DNA of 64,000 nucleotides from Pseudomonas haemolytica (lineage in GTDB: Bacteria > Pseudomonadota > Gammaproteobacteria > Pseudomonadales > Pseudomonadaceae), in NCBI RefSeq assembly GCF_009659625.1, contig NZ_VOIW01000005.1, positions 124,001 to 188,000 of the forward strand. Direction: 5' to 3'. A program made the translations under genes and the position numbers. This document shows positions 23,676 through 32,852 of this stretch, piece by piece (the stretch's first letter is position 1; each line of letters opens with the position of its first letter). The notes under the pieces are model-generated. The model was not told the DNA's origin, did no database searches, and saw only the letters and a program-made list of their open reading frames with translations.

Positions 23676-26201
23676 ATGCTTATCTGGTTATTGGTGGGTT
23701 TCGCAGCCGCGATTGCCCTGGCTTATCGACAAGCTGCCGCCACCCTGTGGTTGGGCGTCGGCCTGATCTGGCTGGCGGCTGGTTACCTGTTCAACGCAGT
23801 GGCCGGCCTGGGCATTGCCATCGCGGCAGTGCTGGTGGTACTGCCGGCCTTGGTGCTGGCGATCAGGCCTCTGCGCCGCGCCTTGTTGACCAGCAAGGCC
23901 CTTGGCCTGTTTCGGACGATCATGCCGGCGATGTCCGACACCGAGCGTGCGGCTATCGAGTCGGGCACCGTGTGGTGGGATGCCGAGCTGTTCAGCGGCA
24001 AGCCCAACTGGCAGCGCCTGTTGCAAGCCGCGCCGGCCAGCCTGAGTGCGGAGGAGCAAGCCTTCCTCGACAATGAAGTCGAAACTCTGTGCGACATTGC
24101 CAATGACTGGGAAACCACCCAGGTCTGGCAGGACATGTCCCCCGAAGGCTGGCAGTACACCAAGGACGCCGGGTTTCTCGGCATGATCATCCCCAAGCAA
24201 TACGGCGGCAAAGGCTTCTCCCACTACGCGCACTCCCAGGTGGTGATGAAGCTGTCGACCCGCTGCTCGGCGGCGGCGATTTCGGTGATGGTGCCCAACT
24301 CCCTCGGCCCGGCCGAGCTGCTGCTGCATTACGGCACCGACGCCCAACGCAATTACTACCTGCCGCGCCTGGCGCGGGGCGAAGACATCCCGTGTTTCGC
24401 CCTGACCAGCCCCTATGCCGGCTCCGATGCGGGCGCGATCCCGGACCTGGGCATCGTCTGCAAAGGCATGCACGAAGGCGAAGAAGTGCTGGGTTTCAAA
24501 GTGACCTGGGACAAGCGCTACATCACCCTCGGCCCGATTGCCACAGTGCTGGGCCTGGCGTTCCGCGCCGAAGACCCGGACGGCTTGCTCGGCGCGGCCG
24601 GTTCCCTGGGCATTACCTGTGCGCTGATCCCGACCTCCCATCCGGGGGTGAACAGCGGCCGCCGTCACTGGCCGCTGAACGCGGTGTTCCAGAACGGTCC
24701 TACCACCGGTAAGGATGTTTTCATTCCCTTGGAGTGGGTGATTGGCGGCCGCGAACAGGTCGGCAATGGCTGGCGCATGTTGATGGAATGCCTGGCCGCA
24801 GGCCGGGCGATTTCCCTGCCGTCGGCCAACGTCGGCCTCGGTAAAGTGGCGGTACGTGGCACCACCGCCTATGCGGCGATGCGCAAGCAGTTCGGCCTGC
24901 CCATCGGCAAGTTCGAAGGGGTGCAGGCTCCGTTGGCGCGCATGGCCGGGCATTTGTATGCCTGCGATGCGGTGCGCAAGGTCTCGGTGGCGTCCCTGGA
25001 TGCCGGCGAGAAACCGTCGGTGATCTCGGCCATCGCCAAGTACCACGTCACTGAGCGCGCGCGGATGATCGTCAACGACGGCATGGACATCGTCGCCGGC
25101 AAAGGCATTTGCATGGGGCCCAATAACTTTCTCGCCCGTGCCTACCAGCAAAGTCCCATCGCCATTACGGTGGAAGGCGCCAACATCATGACCCGCTGCC
25201 TGATCATCTTTGGCCAGGGCCTGATTCGTTGCCATCCCTACGTGTTCCGTGAGATGGAAGCGGCGCGCAACCCGGACCGGCGCAAGGCGCTGGAAGACTT
25301 CGACCGCGCGATGTTCGGCCACGTGAGCTTTGTACTGGCCAACACCGTACGCGCAGCGGTGCATGCCCTGACCGGAGGGCGGCTGATTTCGGCACCGGCC
25401 AAGACCGACCCGGCGCTGGCGTCCTACTACCGCCAGGCCAATCGGCTGTCGGTGGTGCTGGCGTTGATTTCGGACGTTTCCATGGGCGTGCTGGGGGGTG
25501 CCCTCAAGCGCAAGGAAAGTATCACCGGGCGCCTGGGGGATATTCTGTCGCAGCTATACATTCTCTCCTGCGTGCTCAAGCGTTTCGAGGACGATGGCCG
25601 GCCCCAGGCCGACCTGCCGTTGGTGCATTGGGCGGCCCAGGACGCGTTGTTGCGTGCCCATGAAGCCTTGGCCGAAGTGCTCGACAACTACCCCTCCAAA
25701 CCTGCTGCGGCAGTGGTGCGTGGCTTGAGTTTCCCGCTGGGCATTCCGCTGCGCAAACCCTCGGACCGCCTGTTGGCGCAAGTGGCGGATGTGGTGCAGA
25801 CCCCAGGTGAAACCCGCGACCGTTTGCTGGCCAATTCCTACATTCCTCGCCCGGAAATCGACAAGCTGGCCTACGGCGAATTGGGCTTCCGTTTGTTGCC
25901 GCAAGTGGAGCTGATCGAGGCTCGGCTCAAACCTGCCATCAAGCAAGGCCTGCTCGAGCCGATGCCGATTTCTGCCGCGGCCTTTACCGGCTGGCGTGTC
26001 AAGGCGCGGGCACTGGACTTGATCAGCGACGACGAAGACGCCTTGCTGGCGCGCTATGTGGAATACGCCGACCACGGCATCCAGGTGGATGACTTCCCCC
26101 AGGACTTTGGTTTGTTGGAGGCGTTGCAGCAGCGTAAGCAAGCGCTCGAACCGGCCGCCAAGCGTCGCAGCAGCCAAAGCGAAAACGCCTCGGTCAACTA
26201 G
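23676..26201 (+). CDS. fadE: FadE-type acyl-CoA dehydrogenase
   Basis: This 841-residue protein is a FadE-class acyl-CoA dehydrogenase, the first step of beta-oxidation (acyl-CoA to trans-2-enoyl-CoA, electrons to the respiratory chain). It has the FadE-specific N-terminal membrane segments (about residues 1-65), then the dehydrogenase core (about 130-560) with GFLGMIIPKQYGGKGFS, FALTSPYAGSDAG and ITVEGANIMTRCL, and the DUF1974-type C-terminal domain. Length is close to E. coli FadE (814). The ATG at 23676 is preceded by AGAGG. An in-frame start at 23601 would include the promoter and is rejected. A REP pair separates it from the next gene. Confidence 0.92.
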   Translation: MLIWLLVGFAAAIALAYRQAAATLWLGVGLIWLAAGYLFNAVAGLGIAIAAVLVVLPALVLAIRPLRRALLTSKALGLFRTIMPAMSDTERAAIESGTVWWDAELFSGKPNWQRLLQAAPASLSAEEQAFLDNEVETLCDIANDWETTQVWQDMSPEGWQYTKDAGFLGMIIPKQYGGKGFSHYAHSQVVMKLSTRCSAAAISVMVPNSLGPAELLLHYGTDAQRNYYLPRLARGEDIPCFALTSPYAGSDAGAIPDLGIVCKGMHEGEEVLGFKVTWDKRYITLGPIATVLGLAFRAEDPDGLLGAAGSLGITCALIPTSHPGVNSGRRHWPLNAVFQNGPTTGKDVFIPLEWVIGGREQVGNGWRMLMECLAAGRAISLPSANVGLGKVAVRGTTAYAAMRKQFGLPIGKFEGVQAPLARMAGHLYACDAVRKVSVASLDAGEKPSVISAIAKYHVTERARMIVNDGMDIVAGKGICMGPNNFLARAYQQSPIAITVEGANIMTRCLIIFGQGLIRCHPYVFREMEAARNPDRRKALEDFDRAMFGHVSFVLANTVRAAVHALTGGRLISAPAKTDPALASYYRQANRLSVVLALISDVSMGVLGGALKRKESITGRLGDILSQLYILSCVLKRFEDDGRPQADLPLVHWAAQDALLRAHEALAEVLDNYPSKPAAAVVRGLSFPLGIPLRKPSDRLLAQVADVVQTPGETRDRLLANSYIPRPEIDKLAYGELGFRLLPQVELIEARLKPAIKQGLLEPMPISAAAFTGWRVKARALDLISDDEDALLARYVEYADHGIQVDDFPQDFGLLEALQQRKQALEPAAKRRSSQSENASVN

Positions 26202-26214
26202 GAAAAACGCGGTC

Positions 26215-26310
26215 CAAATGTGGGAGGGGGCTTGCCCCCGATAGCGGTGTGTGAGCCCAGCAGATTTACCTGATAGACCGCCATCGGGGGCAAGCCCCCT
26301 CCCACATTTG
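26215..26310. repeat. REP pair (REPIN) after fadE
   Basis: Two 28-nt arms, beginning CAAATGTGGGAGGGGG and continuing to CGAT, are perfect inverted copies (26215-26242 and 26283-26310) around a 40-bp spacer. This is the common REP doublet of fluorescens-group pseudomonads, thought to be moved by RAYT transposases. No RAYT gene is in the window. It sits between fadE and the FabG-like gene and may act as an mRNA end. Confidence 0.9.
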
Positions 26311-26353
26311 ACCGGGTTTACAGGCAGGATTTATGTTGTGAGTGGAACCTTCT

Positions 26354-27697
26354 ATGAGTGACAACTACCTTTCATTCGTCAATTCCCCCTGGGGCCGTCG
26401 TCTGGCCCAGGCTGTCGGCTTGCCGCAACCCTTGCCGCTGCAACGCCATCGCAGCGGCCAGGCCGGGCTGGCCAACCCGGTGATCATCGCCGGGGCAGGG
26501 CGCCTGACGGCGGCGGTGCAGCGCATCTTCAGCGCCACCGACACCGTCGCCGCCACCCCGGCGACCCTCAAGGCGCCGTCCACGGTCAAGGTGCAAGGCG
26601 CGGTGTTCGACGCCAGTGGCGTGGCCGACCTGCAACAGCTCGACGAGCTCTACGTGTTCTTTCACAGCAATGCCAAGCGCCTCGGCCAGCATGGCCGCGT
26701 GGTGGTACTCGGCACCGCGCCGGAACACTGCAAGGACTTGCCCCAGGCCATCGCCCAGCGTGCCCTCGAGGGCTTGGTGCGGTCGCTGGCCAAGGAGCTG
26801 CGCCGGGCGATCACCGTGCAATTGCTTTATGTGGCTCCCGGTGCTGAAGAGGCGCTGGACAGCAGCCTGCGGTTCTTCCTGTCGCGCCGTTCTGCCTATG
26901 TCTCGGGGCAGGTGGTGCGCCTGGAAAAACCGGTCGATGGCAACAACGTCGTCAATTGGGACAAACCCTTTGCCGGTCGACGCGCCTTGGTCACCGGCGC
27001 CTCCCGTGGCATCGGCCTGGCCATCGCCCAAGTGCTGGCGCGGGACGGCGCCCATGTGGTGTGCGTGGACGTGCCCCAGGCCCAGGACGCGTTGCAGCAG
27101 GCGGCCGCCAGTGTCGGTGGTTCAGCCTTGCCCCTGGATATCACGGCCGCCGACACCGCATCGTTGCTGCAAGCCCATGTCAGCCAATACGGTGCCTTTG
27201 ATGTGGTGGTGCACAACGCCGGGATCACCCGTGACAAGACCATCGCCAAAATGACCGAAGCCGCCTGGCGCAGTGTCTTGGCGGTCAACCTGCAAGCGCC
27301 TCTGCTGCTCAGTGAAGCGTTGCTCGACAGCCAGGGCGTGAACCCCGGTGGGCGTATCGTGTGCGTGTCGTCGATTTCCGGTATCGCCGGCAACCTTGGG
27401 CAGAGTAACTACGCCACCTCCAAGGCTGGCGTGATTGGCCTGGTACAGGGCCTGGCGCCACGTGCGGCGGCCCGGCAGGTCACGGTGAATGCGGTGGCGC
27501 CCGGGTTTATCGAAACCCAGATGACCGCGAAAATCCCGCTGATGATCCGCGAAGCCGGGCGGCGCATGAATTCGTTGTCCCAGGGAGGGCAGCCCATCGA
27601 CGTGGCCGAGACCATCGCCTGGCTGGCCCATCCTGGCTCGGGCGGGGTCAATGGCCAAGTGGTGCGGGTATGTGGCCAAAGCCTGTTGGGAGCCTGA
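26354..27697 (+). CDS. FabG4-like 3-oxoacyl reductase (two-domain SDR)
   Basis: This 447-residue protein resembles the high-molecular-weight FabG (FabG4) enzymes. An N-terminal Rossmann-like domain (about 1-200) lacks obvious catalytic residues, and a C-terminal SDR domain (about 208-447) has GASRGIG (215-221), HNAG, SSISGIAGN and the catalytic YATSK (Tyr353, Lys357). Such enzymes interconvert 3-oxoacyl-CoA and (R)-3-hydroxyacyl-CoA, usually with NADH. It is followed by a MaoC hydratase and a thiolase with near-zero spacing, which argues for a role in beta-oxidation through the (R)-isomer rather than in fatty-acid synthesis. The ATG at 26354 is chosen because the protein there starts at the conserved MSDNYLSF. 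Confidence 0.85.
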   Translation: MSDNYLSFVNSPWGRRLAQAVGLPQPLPLQRHRSGQAGLANPVIIAGAGRLTAAVQRIFSATDTVAATPATLKAPSTVKVQGAVFDASGVADLQQLDELYVFFHSNAKRLGQHGRVVVLGTAPEHCKDLPQAIAQRALEGLVRSLAKELRRAITVQLLYVAPGAEEALDSSLRFFLSRRSAYVSGQVVRLEKPVDGNNVVNWDKPFAGRRALVTGASRGIGLAIAQVLARDGAHVVCVDVPQAQDALQQAAASVGGSALPLDITAADTASLLQAHVSQYGAFDVVVHNAGITRDKTIAKMTEAAWRSVLAVNLQAPLLLSEALLDSQGVNPGGRIVCVSSISGIAGNLGQSNYATSKAGVIGLVQGLAPRAAARQVTVNAVAPGFIETQMTAKIPLMIREAGRRMNSLSQGGQPIDVAETIAWLAHPGSGGVNGQVVRVCGQSLLGA

Positions 27698-27701
27698 GCC
27701 G

Positions 27702-28592
27702 ATGGAGTATGTGACGCAGATTATCGACCCACCGCCCTCGCACACGCAGTTGTTGCTCGACGGCATGCGCGCCTTGCGCAAGCCCAAGCTCGACGGTGCG
27801 CCGCCGTTGCCCACGGCGCGGCTGGTGCGCTCTGCGGTGGAGCTTTCGCCCGCGGGTATCGCCGCTTACGCACGGGCCTGCGGCTTTCGTCGCGAACAGG
27901 GCGTGCCACTGTCCTATCCCCATGTGTTGGCGTTCCCATTACATTTGATGCTGCTGACCCGGCCGACCTTCCCTTACCCGGCCAGCGGCATGGTGCACCT
28001 GGCCAATCGCATTCGTCAGCACCAGCGCCTGCACGAGGGCCACGCGCTGCGCCTGGAGGTGTATTGCGAGCGCTGGGTAGCCCATCCGAAGGGCCAGGCA
28101 TTGAGCATCGCCACCCGCGCCTACAGTGCGGGCGCCCTGGCATGGGAAAGCGACAGCCTGTACCTGCGTCGTGACGTCGACAACCCCGTGGGTGAACCCT
28201 GGAGTGACCCACTGCCGTTGCAGGAAGACGGCTTGTTGCGCACCCAGCGCTGGGTGCTGCCTGCTGACCTGGGGCGCCGCTTTGCCAAGGTCTCGGGGGA
28301 TTTCAACCCGATTCACACCAGTGTGATCGGCGCCAGGCTCTTCGGCTTTCGTCGCGCCATCGCCCATGGCATGTGGACACTGGGTCGCGCGTTGGCGGCG
28401 CAACAACCGCCCGGTGGATTGAGCCAGGCCCAAGCCCATTGCGACTTCAAGTTGCCGATCTTCCTGCCCGGCCAGGTCGCCCTGTGGAGCCACCCGGTGA
28501 CCGGCCCACGCCGTGAGTTCGAAGTGCGCAATTTTGCTGGGGACAAACCCCATATGCGCGGGCTGTTCATTTGGAAAGAGAGCCAGCAATGA
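27702..28592 (+). CDS. MaoC-family (R)-specific enoyl-CoA hydratase
   Basis: This 296-residue protein has the hot-dog-fold hydratase-2 motif GDFNPIHTS with the Asp/His pair, followed by FGFRRAIAHGMW, in the C-terminal half (about 200-225). The N-terminal half looks like a degenerate second hot-dog domain, as in eukaryotic-type MaoC proteins. The expected reaction is hydration of trans-2-enoyl-CoA to (R)-3-hydroxyacyl-CoA, matching the FabG-like enzyme encoded 4 bp upstream. Its TGA overlaps the thiolase ATG. An in-frame upstream start (27651) overlapping the reductase gene is possible but unsupported. Confidence 0.85.
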   Translation: MEYVTQIIDPPPSHTQLLLDGMRALRKPKLDGAPPLPTARLVRSAVELSPAGIAAYARACGFRREQGVPLSYPHVLAFPLHLMLLTRPTFPYPASGMVHLANRIRQHQRLHEGHALRLEVYCERWVAHPKGQALSIATRAYSAGALAWESDSLYLRRDVDNPVGEPWSDPLPLQEDGLLRTQRWVLPADLGRRFAKVSGDFNPIHTSVIGARLFGFRRAIAHGMWTLGRALAAQQPPGGLSQAQAHCDFKLPIFLPGQVALWSHPVTGPRREFEVRNFAGDKPHMRGLFIWKESQQ

Positions 28593-29887
28593 CTGACTAC
28601 AGCTTCAACCCGGCCCCGACGCGCCGTGTGGCGATCATCGGCGGCAACCGCATCCCGTTTGCCCGCTCCAACACGGTGTACGCCCATGACAGCAATCAGG
28701 ACCTGTTGGTCGCCGCCCTGCAAGGCCTGGTAGACCGCTACAACCTGCACGGCCAGCGCCTGGGTGAGTTTGCCGCCGGGGCGGTGATCAAGCATTCGCG
28801 GGATTTCAACCTGGCCCGTGAGTCTTTGTTGTCCACCACGCTGTCGCCGCAAACGCCCGCTTATGATGTGCAACAAGCCTGCGGCACCGGGCTTGAGGCC
28901 GCGCTGCTGGTGGCGAACAAAATCGCCCTCGGCCAGATCGAAGTCGGGATTGCCGGTGGCGCCGATACCACGTCCGACGCGCCCATCGGCATCAACGAAT
29001 CGTTGCGCCAGACCTTGCTCGCGGCCAATCGGGCCAAGGGCGTGGGCGACAAACTTAAACAACTGCTGAAAGTCCGTCCGTCGATGTTGTTCAAACCGCT
29101 GCTGCCGCGTAACGGCGAGCCGCGCACCGGCTTGTCCATGGGCGAGCACTGCGAAGAAATGGCCAAGCGCTGGCAGATCAAGCGCCTGGCCCAGGACGAA
29201 CTGACCCTCACCAGCCACCAACGCCTGGATGCGGCTTATAAACGCGGTTTTTTCGACGACCTGATCAGCCCCCATCGCGGCCTGGCCCGGGACAACAACC
29301 TGCGTGCCGATATCAGCCTGGAAAAACTCGCGGGTTTGTCGCCGGCGTTCGACCGGCGGAACGGTACGCTCACTGCCGGCAACTCGACGCCGCTGACCGA
29401 CGGCGCCTCAGTGGTGCTGCTTGCCAGCGAAGATTGGGCCAGCGCCAACGGCTGGCCGGTGCTGGCGTACTTGCGCACTGGCGAGACGGCGGCAGTGAGT
29501 TTTGTCGATGGCACCGAGGGCCTGTTGATGGCGCCGGCCTACGCTGTACCGCGCATGCTCCAGCGCGAGCGCTTGAGTTTTGCCGATTTCGATTTCTTCG
29601 AGGTCCACGAAGCGTTTGCCGCCCAGGTGCTGTGCACGCTCAAGGCCTGGGAAGACCCCGAGTATTGCCGCGAGCGACTAGGCCTGGACGCACCGCTGGG
29701 CACCATTGACCGCAGCAAGATGAACGTCAACGGCGGCTCACTGGGCTGCGGGCACCCCTTCGCCGCCACCGGCGGCCGGCAGCTGGCGGCGCTGGCCAAA
29801 GCGATCCACGAACGCGGTGGCGGTCGCGGCCTGATCTCGATCTGCGCGGCGGGCGGGTTGGGCATTACTGCCATCGTCGAAAAGTAG
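28589..29887 (+). CDS. Acetyl-CoA acyltransferase (thiolase, FadI-like)
   Basis: This 432-residue thiolase cleaves 3-oxoacyl-CoA with CoA to release acetyl-CoA. The acyl-binding cysteine is Cys98 in QQACGTGLEA, the conserved His is in FFEVHEAFAA, and the second catalytic cysteine is in NVNGGSLGCGHPFAATGGRQ near the C-terminus. It overlaps the MaoC gene by ATGA and closes the cycle begun by FadE, MaoC and the FabG-like enzyme. The FadI type usually pairs with FadJ, but no FadJ/FadB is present here. Confidence 0.92.
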   Translation: MTDYSFNPAPTRRVAIIGGNRIPFARSNTVYAHDSNQDLLVAALQGLVDRYNLHGQRLGEFAAGAVIKHSRDFNLARESLLSTTLSPQTPAYDVQQACGTGLEAALLVANKIALGQIEVGIAGGADTTSDAPIGINESLRQTLLAANRAKGVGDKLKQLLKVRPSMLFKPLLPRNGEPRTGLSMGEHCEEMAKRWQIKRLAQDELTLTSHQRLDAAYKRGFFDDLISPHRGLARDNNLRADISLEKLAGLSPAFDRRNGTLTAGNSTPLTDGASVVLLASEDWASANGWPVLAYLRTGETAAVSFVDGTEGLLMAPAYAVPRMLQRERLSFADFDFFEVHEAFAAQVLCTLKAWEDPEYCRERLGLDAPLGTIDRSKMNVNGGSLGCGHPFAATGGRQLAALAKAIHERGGGRGLISICAAGGLGITAIVEK

Positions 29888-29918
29888 CGCTATTCACAAC
29901 AACAATAAGGACACTGCC

Positions 29919-31622
29919 ATGAACGCTATCAGCCTGGAACACGCCGAACGCATCTGGTTGAACGCTTACCTGCCCGGCGTTCCGGCCGATATCGATGCCG
30001 GGATCGAGGACTACCCGTCGTTGCGCGAAGTGTTCCTGGAACACTTGGAAAAATTCCGTGAGCGGGTCGCCTACGTCAGCATCGGCACCGAGATGACCTA
30101 CGCCGACTGGCAGGCCCAGGGTATTGCCTTTGCCGCCTGGCTGCAGGGCCAGGGCGTGCAGAAGGGCGACCGCGTGGCGCTGATGATGCCCAACTGCTTG
30201 CAGTACCCGATCTGCCTGTTGGGCACGATCCTGGCCGGGGCGGTGGTGGTCAACGTCAACCCGTTGTACACCAGCCATGAGCTCAAGCACCTGCTCAAGG
30301 ACAGCGGCGCCGAGACCGTGGTGATCTTCGAGAACTTCGCCCACACCCTGGAAAAAGTCGTGGCCGGCAGCAGCGTCAAGCGGGTGGTGATAGCGGCCAT
30401 CGGCGACTTGCTGGGCACCTTCAAGGGCGCGGCGATGAACTTCATCCTGCGCCGCGTACAGAAGCAGGTGCCGGCGTTCAAGCTGCCCGGCGCCCTGCGT
30501 TTCAATCAGGTGCTGAAACAGGGCAGGGCGCTGAATCATCTGCCGGTCAGCCTGGACCGCGATGAGCTGGCGTTTTTGCAATACACCGGTGGCACCACCG
30601 GCGATGCCAAGGGGGTGATGCTCAGCCACCGCAATATCATCGCCAACCTGCTGCAAGCCAAAGCCTGGGTCGGCGACCAGTTGGACCAGCACAAGCAGGA
30701 AACCAACGTGACGCTGCTACCGCTGTATCACATCTTTTCGCTGACGGTGAACTGCCTGATGTTCATGTGCCTGGGCGGGCGCAACATCCTCATCGCCAAC
30801 CCCCGGGACGTGAAGCGTGTGCAGATGATCCTGCGCAAAGAGCGTTTCAACGGGATCGCCGGGGTGAACACGCTGTTCAACGGTTTGCTGGAGAACAAAG
30901 CGTTCTGTGCGCGGGACTTTTCCGACCTGCGCATAGTGATCGCTGGCGGCATGGCCACCCACACGGCCGTGGCCAAGCGCTGGAAAGAAGTCACCGGCCT
31001 GCCGATCATCGAAGGCTACGGGCTGACCGAATGTTCGCCGGTGGTGAGCATCAGCCCCATTGATATTTCGCGCATGCGTGAGATGGAGTTTACCGGCAGC
31101 ATTGGTGTGCCGTTGCCGTCGACCTGGGTGCGCTTTGTTCGCGAAGACGGCGAGCTGGCGGATATCGGTGAGCAAGGTGAACTGCAAGTACGTGGCCCGC
31201 AAGTGATGCAGGGCTACTGGAAACGCCCGAAGGAAACCGCCGAGGTACTGGATGCCGAGGGCTGGCTGTCTACCGGTGATATCGGGGTGATGGACGCACG
31301 CGGCTATATCCGCCTGGTAGACCGTAAGAAGGACATGATCCTGGTCTCGGGTTTCAACGTGTACCCCAATGAAATCGAGGATGTGGTGGCGATGCATCCG
31401 GGTGTCGGTGAAGTGGCGGCCATTGGTGTGGAAGATACGGTGACGGGGGAGAAGGTCAAGATCATCGTGGTGCGCAAGGACCCGAACCTGACACAGGAGC
31501 AGATCCTCGCGCATTGCCGGGAGTACCTGACGGGGTACAAGCTGCCCAAGTATGTGGAATTTCGTACGACGGAACTGCCCAAGACCACTGTGGGCAAAGT
31601 ACTTCGTCGGGCGTTGCGCTGA
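29919..31622 (+). CDS. fadD: Long-chain fatty-acid CoA ligase (FadD-like)
   Basis: This 567-residue adenylate-forming enzyme activates fatty acids to acyl-CoA. It has the P-loop YTGGTTGDAKGVMLSHRN (about 222-239), the GYGLTECSP motif (about 366), and the STGDIG and RKKDMILVSGFNVYPNEIE motifs near the C-terminus. The catalytic lysine is in LPKTTVGKVLRR at the end. Size and motifs fit bacterial FadD. It lies 31 bp after the thiolase gene with AAGGA before the ATG and completes the pathway from free acid to acetyl-CoA. Pseudomonads usually carry further fadD genes elsewhere, so this copy may serve alkane-derived acids. Confidence 0.92.
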   Translation: MNAISLEHAERIWLNAYLPGVPADIDAGIEDYPSLREVFLEHLEKFRERVAYVSIGTEMTYADWQAQGIAFAAWLQGQGVQKGDRVALMMPNCLQYPICLLGTILAGAVVVNVNPLYTSHELKHLLKDSGAETVVIFENFAHTLEKVVAGSSVKRVVIAAIGDLLGTFKGAAMNFILRRVQKQVPAFKLPGALRFNQVLKQGRALNHLPVSLDRDELAFLQYTGGTTGDAKGVMLSHRNIIANLLQAKAWVGDQLDQHKQETNVTLLPLYHIFSLTVNCLMFMCLGGRNILIANPRDVKRVQMILRKERFNGIAGVNTLFNGLLENKAFCARDFSDLRIVIAGGMATHTAVAKRWKEVTGLPIIEGYGLTECSPVVSISPIDISRMREMEFTGSIGVPLPSTWVRFVREDGELADIGEQGELQVRGPQVMQGYWKRPKETAEVLDAEGWLSTGDIGVMDARGYIRLVDRKKDMILVSGFNVYPNEIEDVVAMHPGVGEVAAIGVEDTVTGEKVKIIVVRKDPNLTQEQILAHCREYLTGYKLPKYVEFRTTELPKTTVGKVLRRALR

Positions 31623-31644
31623 CATGAATCCACTGGTGATTCAA

Positions 31645-31736
31645 GTGTGGGAGGGGGCTTGCTCCCGATGAGGGCGTGTCAGTGAATACATCTGTAACTG
31701 ACCCACCGCCATCGGGGGCAAGTCCCCTCCCACATT
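31645..31736. repeat. REP pair between fadD and the oxidoreductase gene
   Basis: AGTGTGGGAGGGGGCTTGCT (left arm) and ATCGGGGGCAAGTCCCCTCC (right arm) form an inverted REP doublet with a few mismatches. It fills the space between two convergent genes (stops at 31622 and 31737) and probably acts as the transcript end for both. Confidence 0.88.
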
Positions 31737-32852
31737 TTAAACCGTGGCCACTTTGACCCAGCGCTCCTCGAGGGCCGCCACGCGAATCGCCGTCGCCAGC
31801 CGCTCAACTTCCCATGCGGCCTCAAAGTCCGTTCCCTGCGCACCCTGGCCGGCCAGGGCCATGATCAACTCCTGCACCTCCAACGTCTTCAATTCGTTGT
31901 AGCCCAACTGATGCCCCGCCGCCGGGCTGAACGCTGCATAGCCGGGCAGGGCAGGACCTGCCAGTACACGTTGAAAACCGTCCTGGCCGAGGCGGTACAG
32001 GCGCAGTTCATTCAAGCGCTCCTGATCGAACGCCAGTGTGCCTTTGGTCCCGCTGATTTCGAAACTGAGGTGGTTCTTGTAGCCGTGCTTGAGCCAACTA
32101 CTGCTTACCGTGCCGCGGGCACCGTTGGCAAAGCGCAGCAGCGCATGCACCTGGTCGTCCACGGCGATGGCTTTTGACGTCGGGCTACCGGCCGTGGCGG
32201 GGCGTTGGGCATGCACGGTCTGGGTATCGGCACACACACTGACCACATCGCCGACCAGGTAGCGCGCCATCGACAGCAAATGGCTGCCCAGGTCGGCCAG
32301 GGCGCCGCCGGCATGCGCCACTTCACAGCGCCACGACCACGGGGACGTCGGGTCGGCCATGAAGTCTTCGCTGAACTCACCCTGGAAGCTGATGATATCG
32401 CCCAATTCGCCCTGGGCAATCATCTGCCGGGCCAGCACGATCATCGGGTTGTGCTGGTAGTTGTAGCCGACTCGCGTCACCACCCCGGCAGCACAGGCGG
32501 CGCAGCGCATGGCGTCGGCTTGCTCGAGGCTGACGGCCAGGGGTTTCTCGCAATACACCGCCTTGCCTGCCGCAATCGCGGCCATGGCCATGGGGTAGTG
32601 CAGGTGGTTGGGGGTGGTGATGGCCACGACGTCGACCTTGGGATCATTGATCAACGCCTGCCAGTCGCCATGGGCCTGGGCAAACCCCCAGGCGCTGGCG
32701 CAACGTTGTGCGCGTTCGGTGTCGGCGTCGGCCAGGGCGGCCAGCTTGAGGTGTACCGGCAGTTCAAATACCGCCCGCGCGTTATTGAACGCCAGCGCGT
32801 GGGCGCGGCCCATGAAGCCTGTGCCGATCAAGCCGATTCCGAGTTCACGCAT
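31737..32852 (-). CDS. Gfo/Idh/MocA-family oxidoreductase
   Basis: This 371-residue NAD(P)-dependent dehydrogenase has the N-terminal motif GLIGTGFMGRAHA and the family signature YCEKPLAVS (about 93-101), followed by the C-terminal alpha/beta domain with AGGALADLGSHLLSMARYL. Members oxidise hydroxyls of sugars and inositols. Two GGAA-N6-TTC sites upstream resemble the operator of IolR, the inositol-catabolism repressor of rhizobia, which points to an inositol or related polyol as substrate. No other iol gene is in the window. AAGGA lies about 9 bp before the ATG. Confidence 0.87.
   Translation of the reverse strand: MRELGIGLIGTGFMGRAHALAFNNARAVFELPVHLKLAALADADTERAQRCASAWGFAQAHGDWQALINDPKVDVVAITTPNHLHYPMAMAAIAAGKAVYCEKPLAVSLEQADAMRCAACAAGVVTRVGYNYQHNPMIVLARQMIAQGELGDIISFQGEFSEDFMADPTSPWSWRCEVAHAGGALADLGSHLLSMARYLVGDVVSVCADTQTVHAQRPATAGSPTSKAIAVDDQVHALLRFANGARGTVSSSWLKHGYKNHLSFEISGTKGTLAFDQERLNELRLYRLGQDGFQRVLAGPALPGYAAFSPAAGHQLGYNELKTLEVQELIMALAGQGAQGTDFEAAWEVERLATAIRVAALEERWVKVATV

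Noticed and set aside
23688..25364. Open frame of 558 codons antisense to fadE
   Set aside because: Shadow frame with His/Arg/Gly-rich sequence and no start signal.
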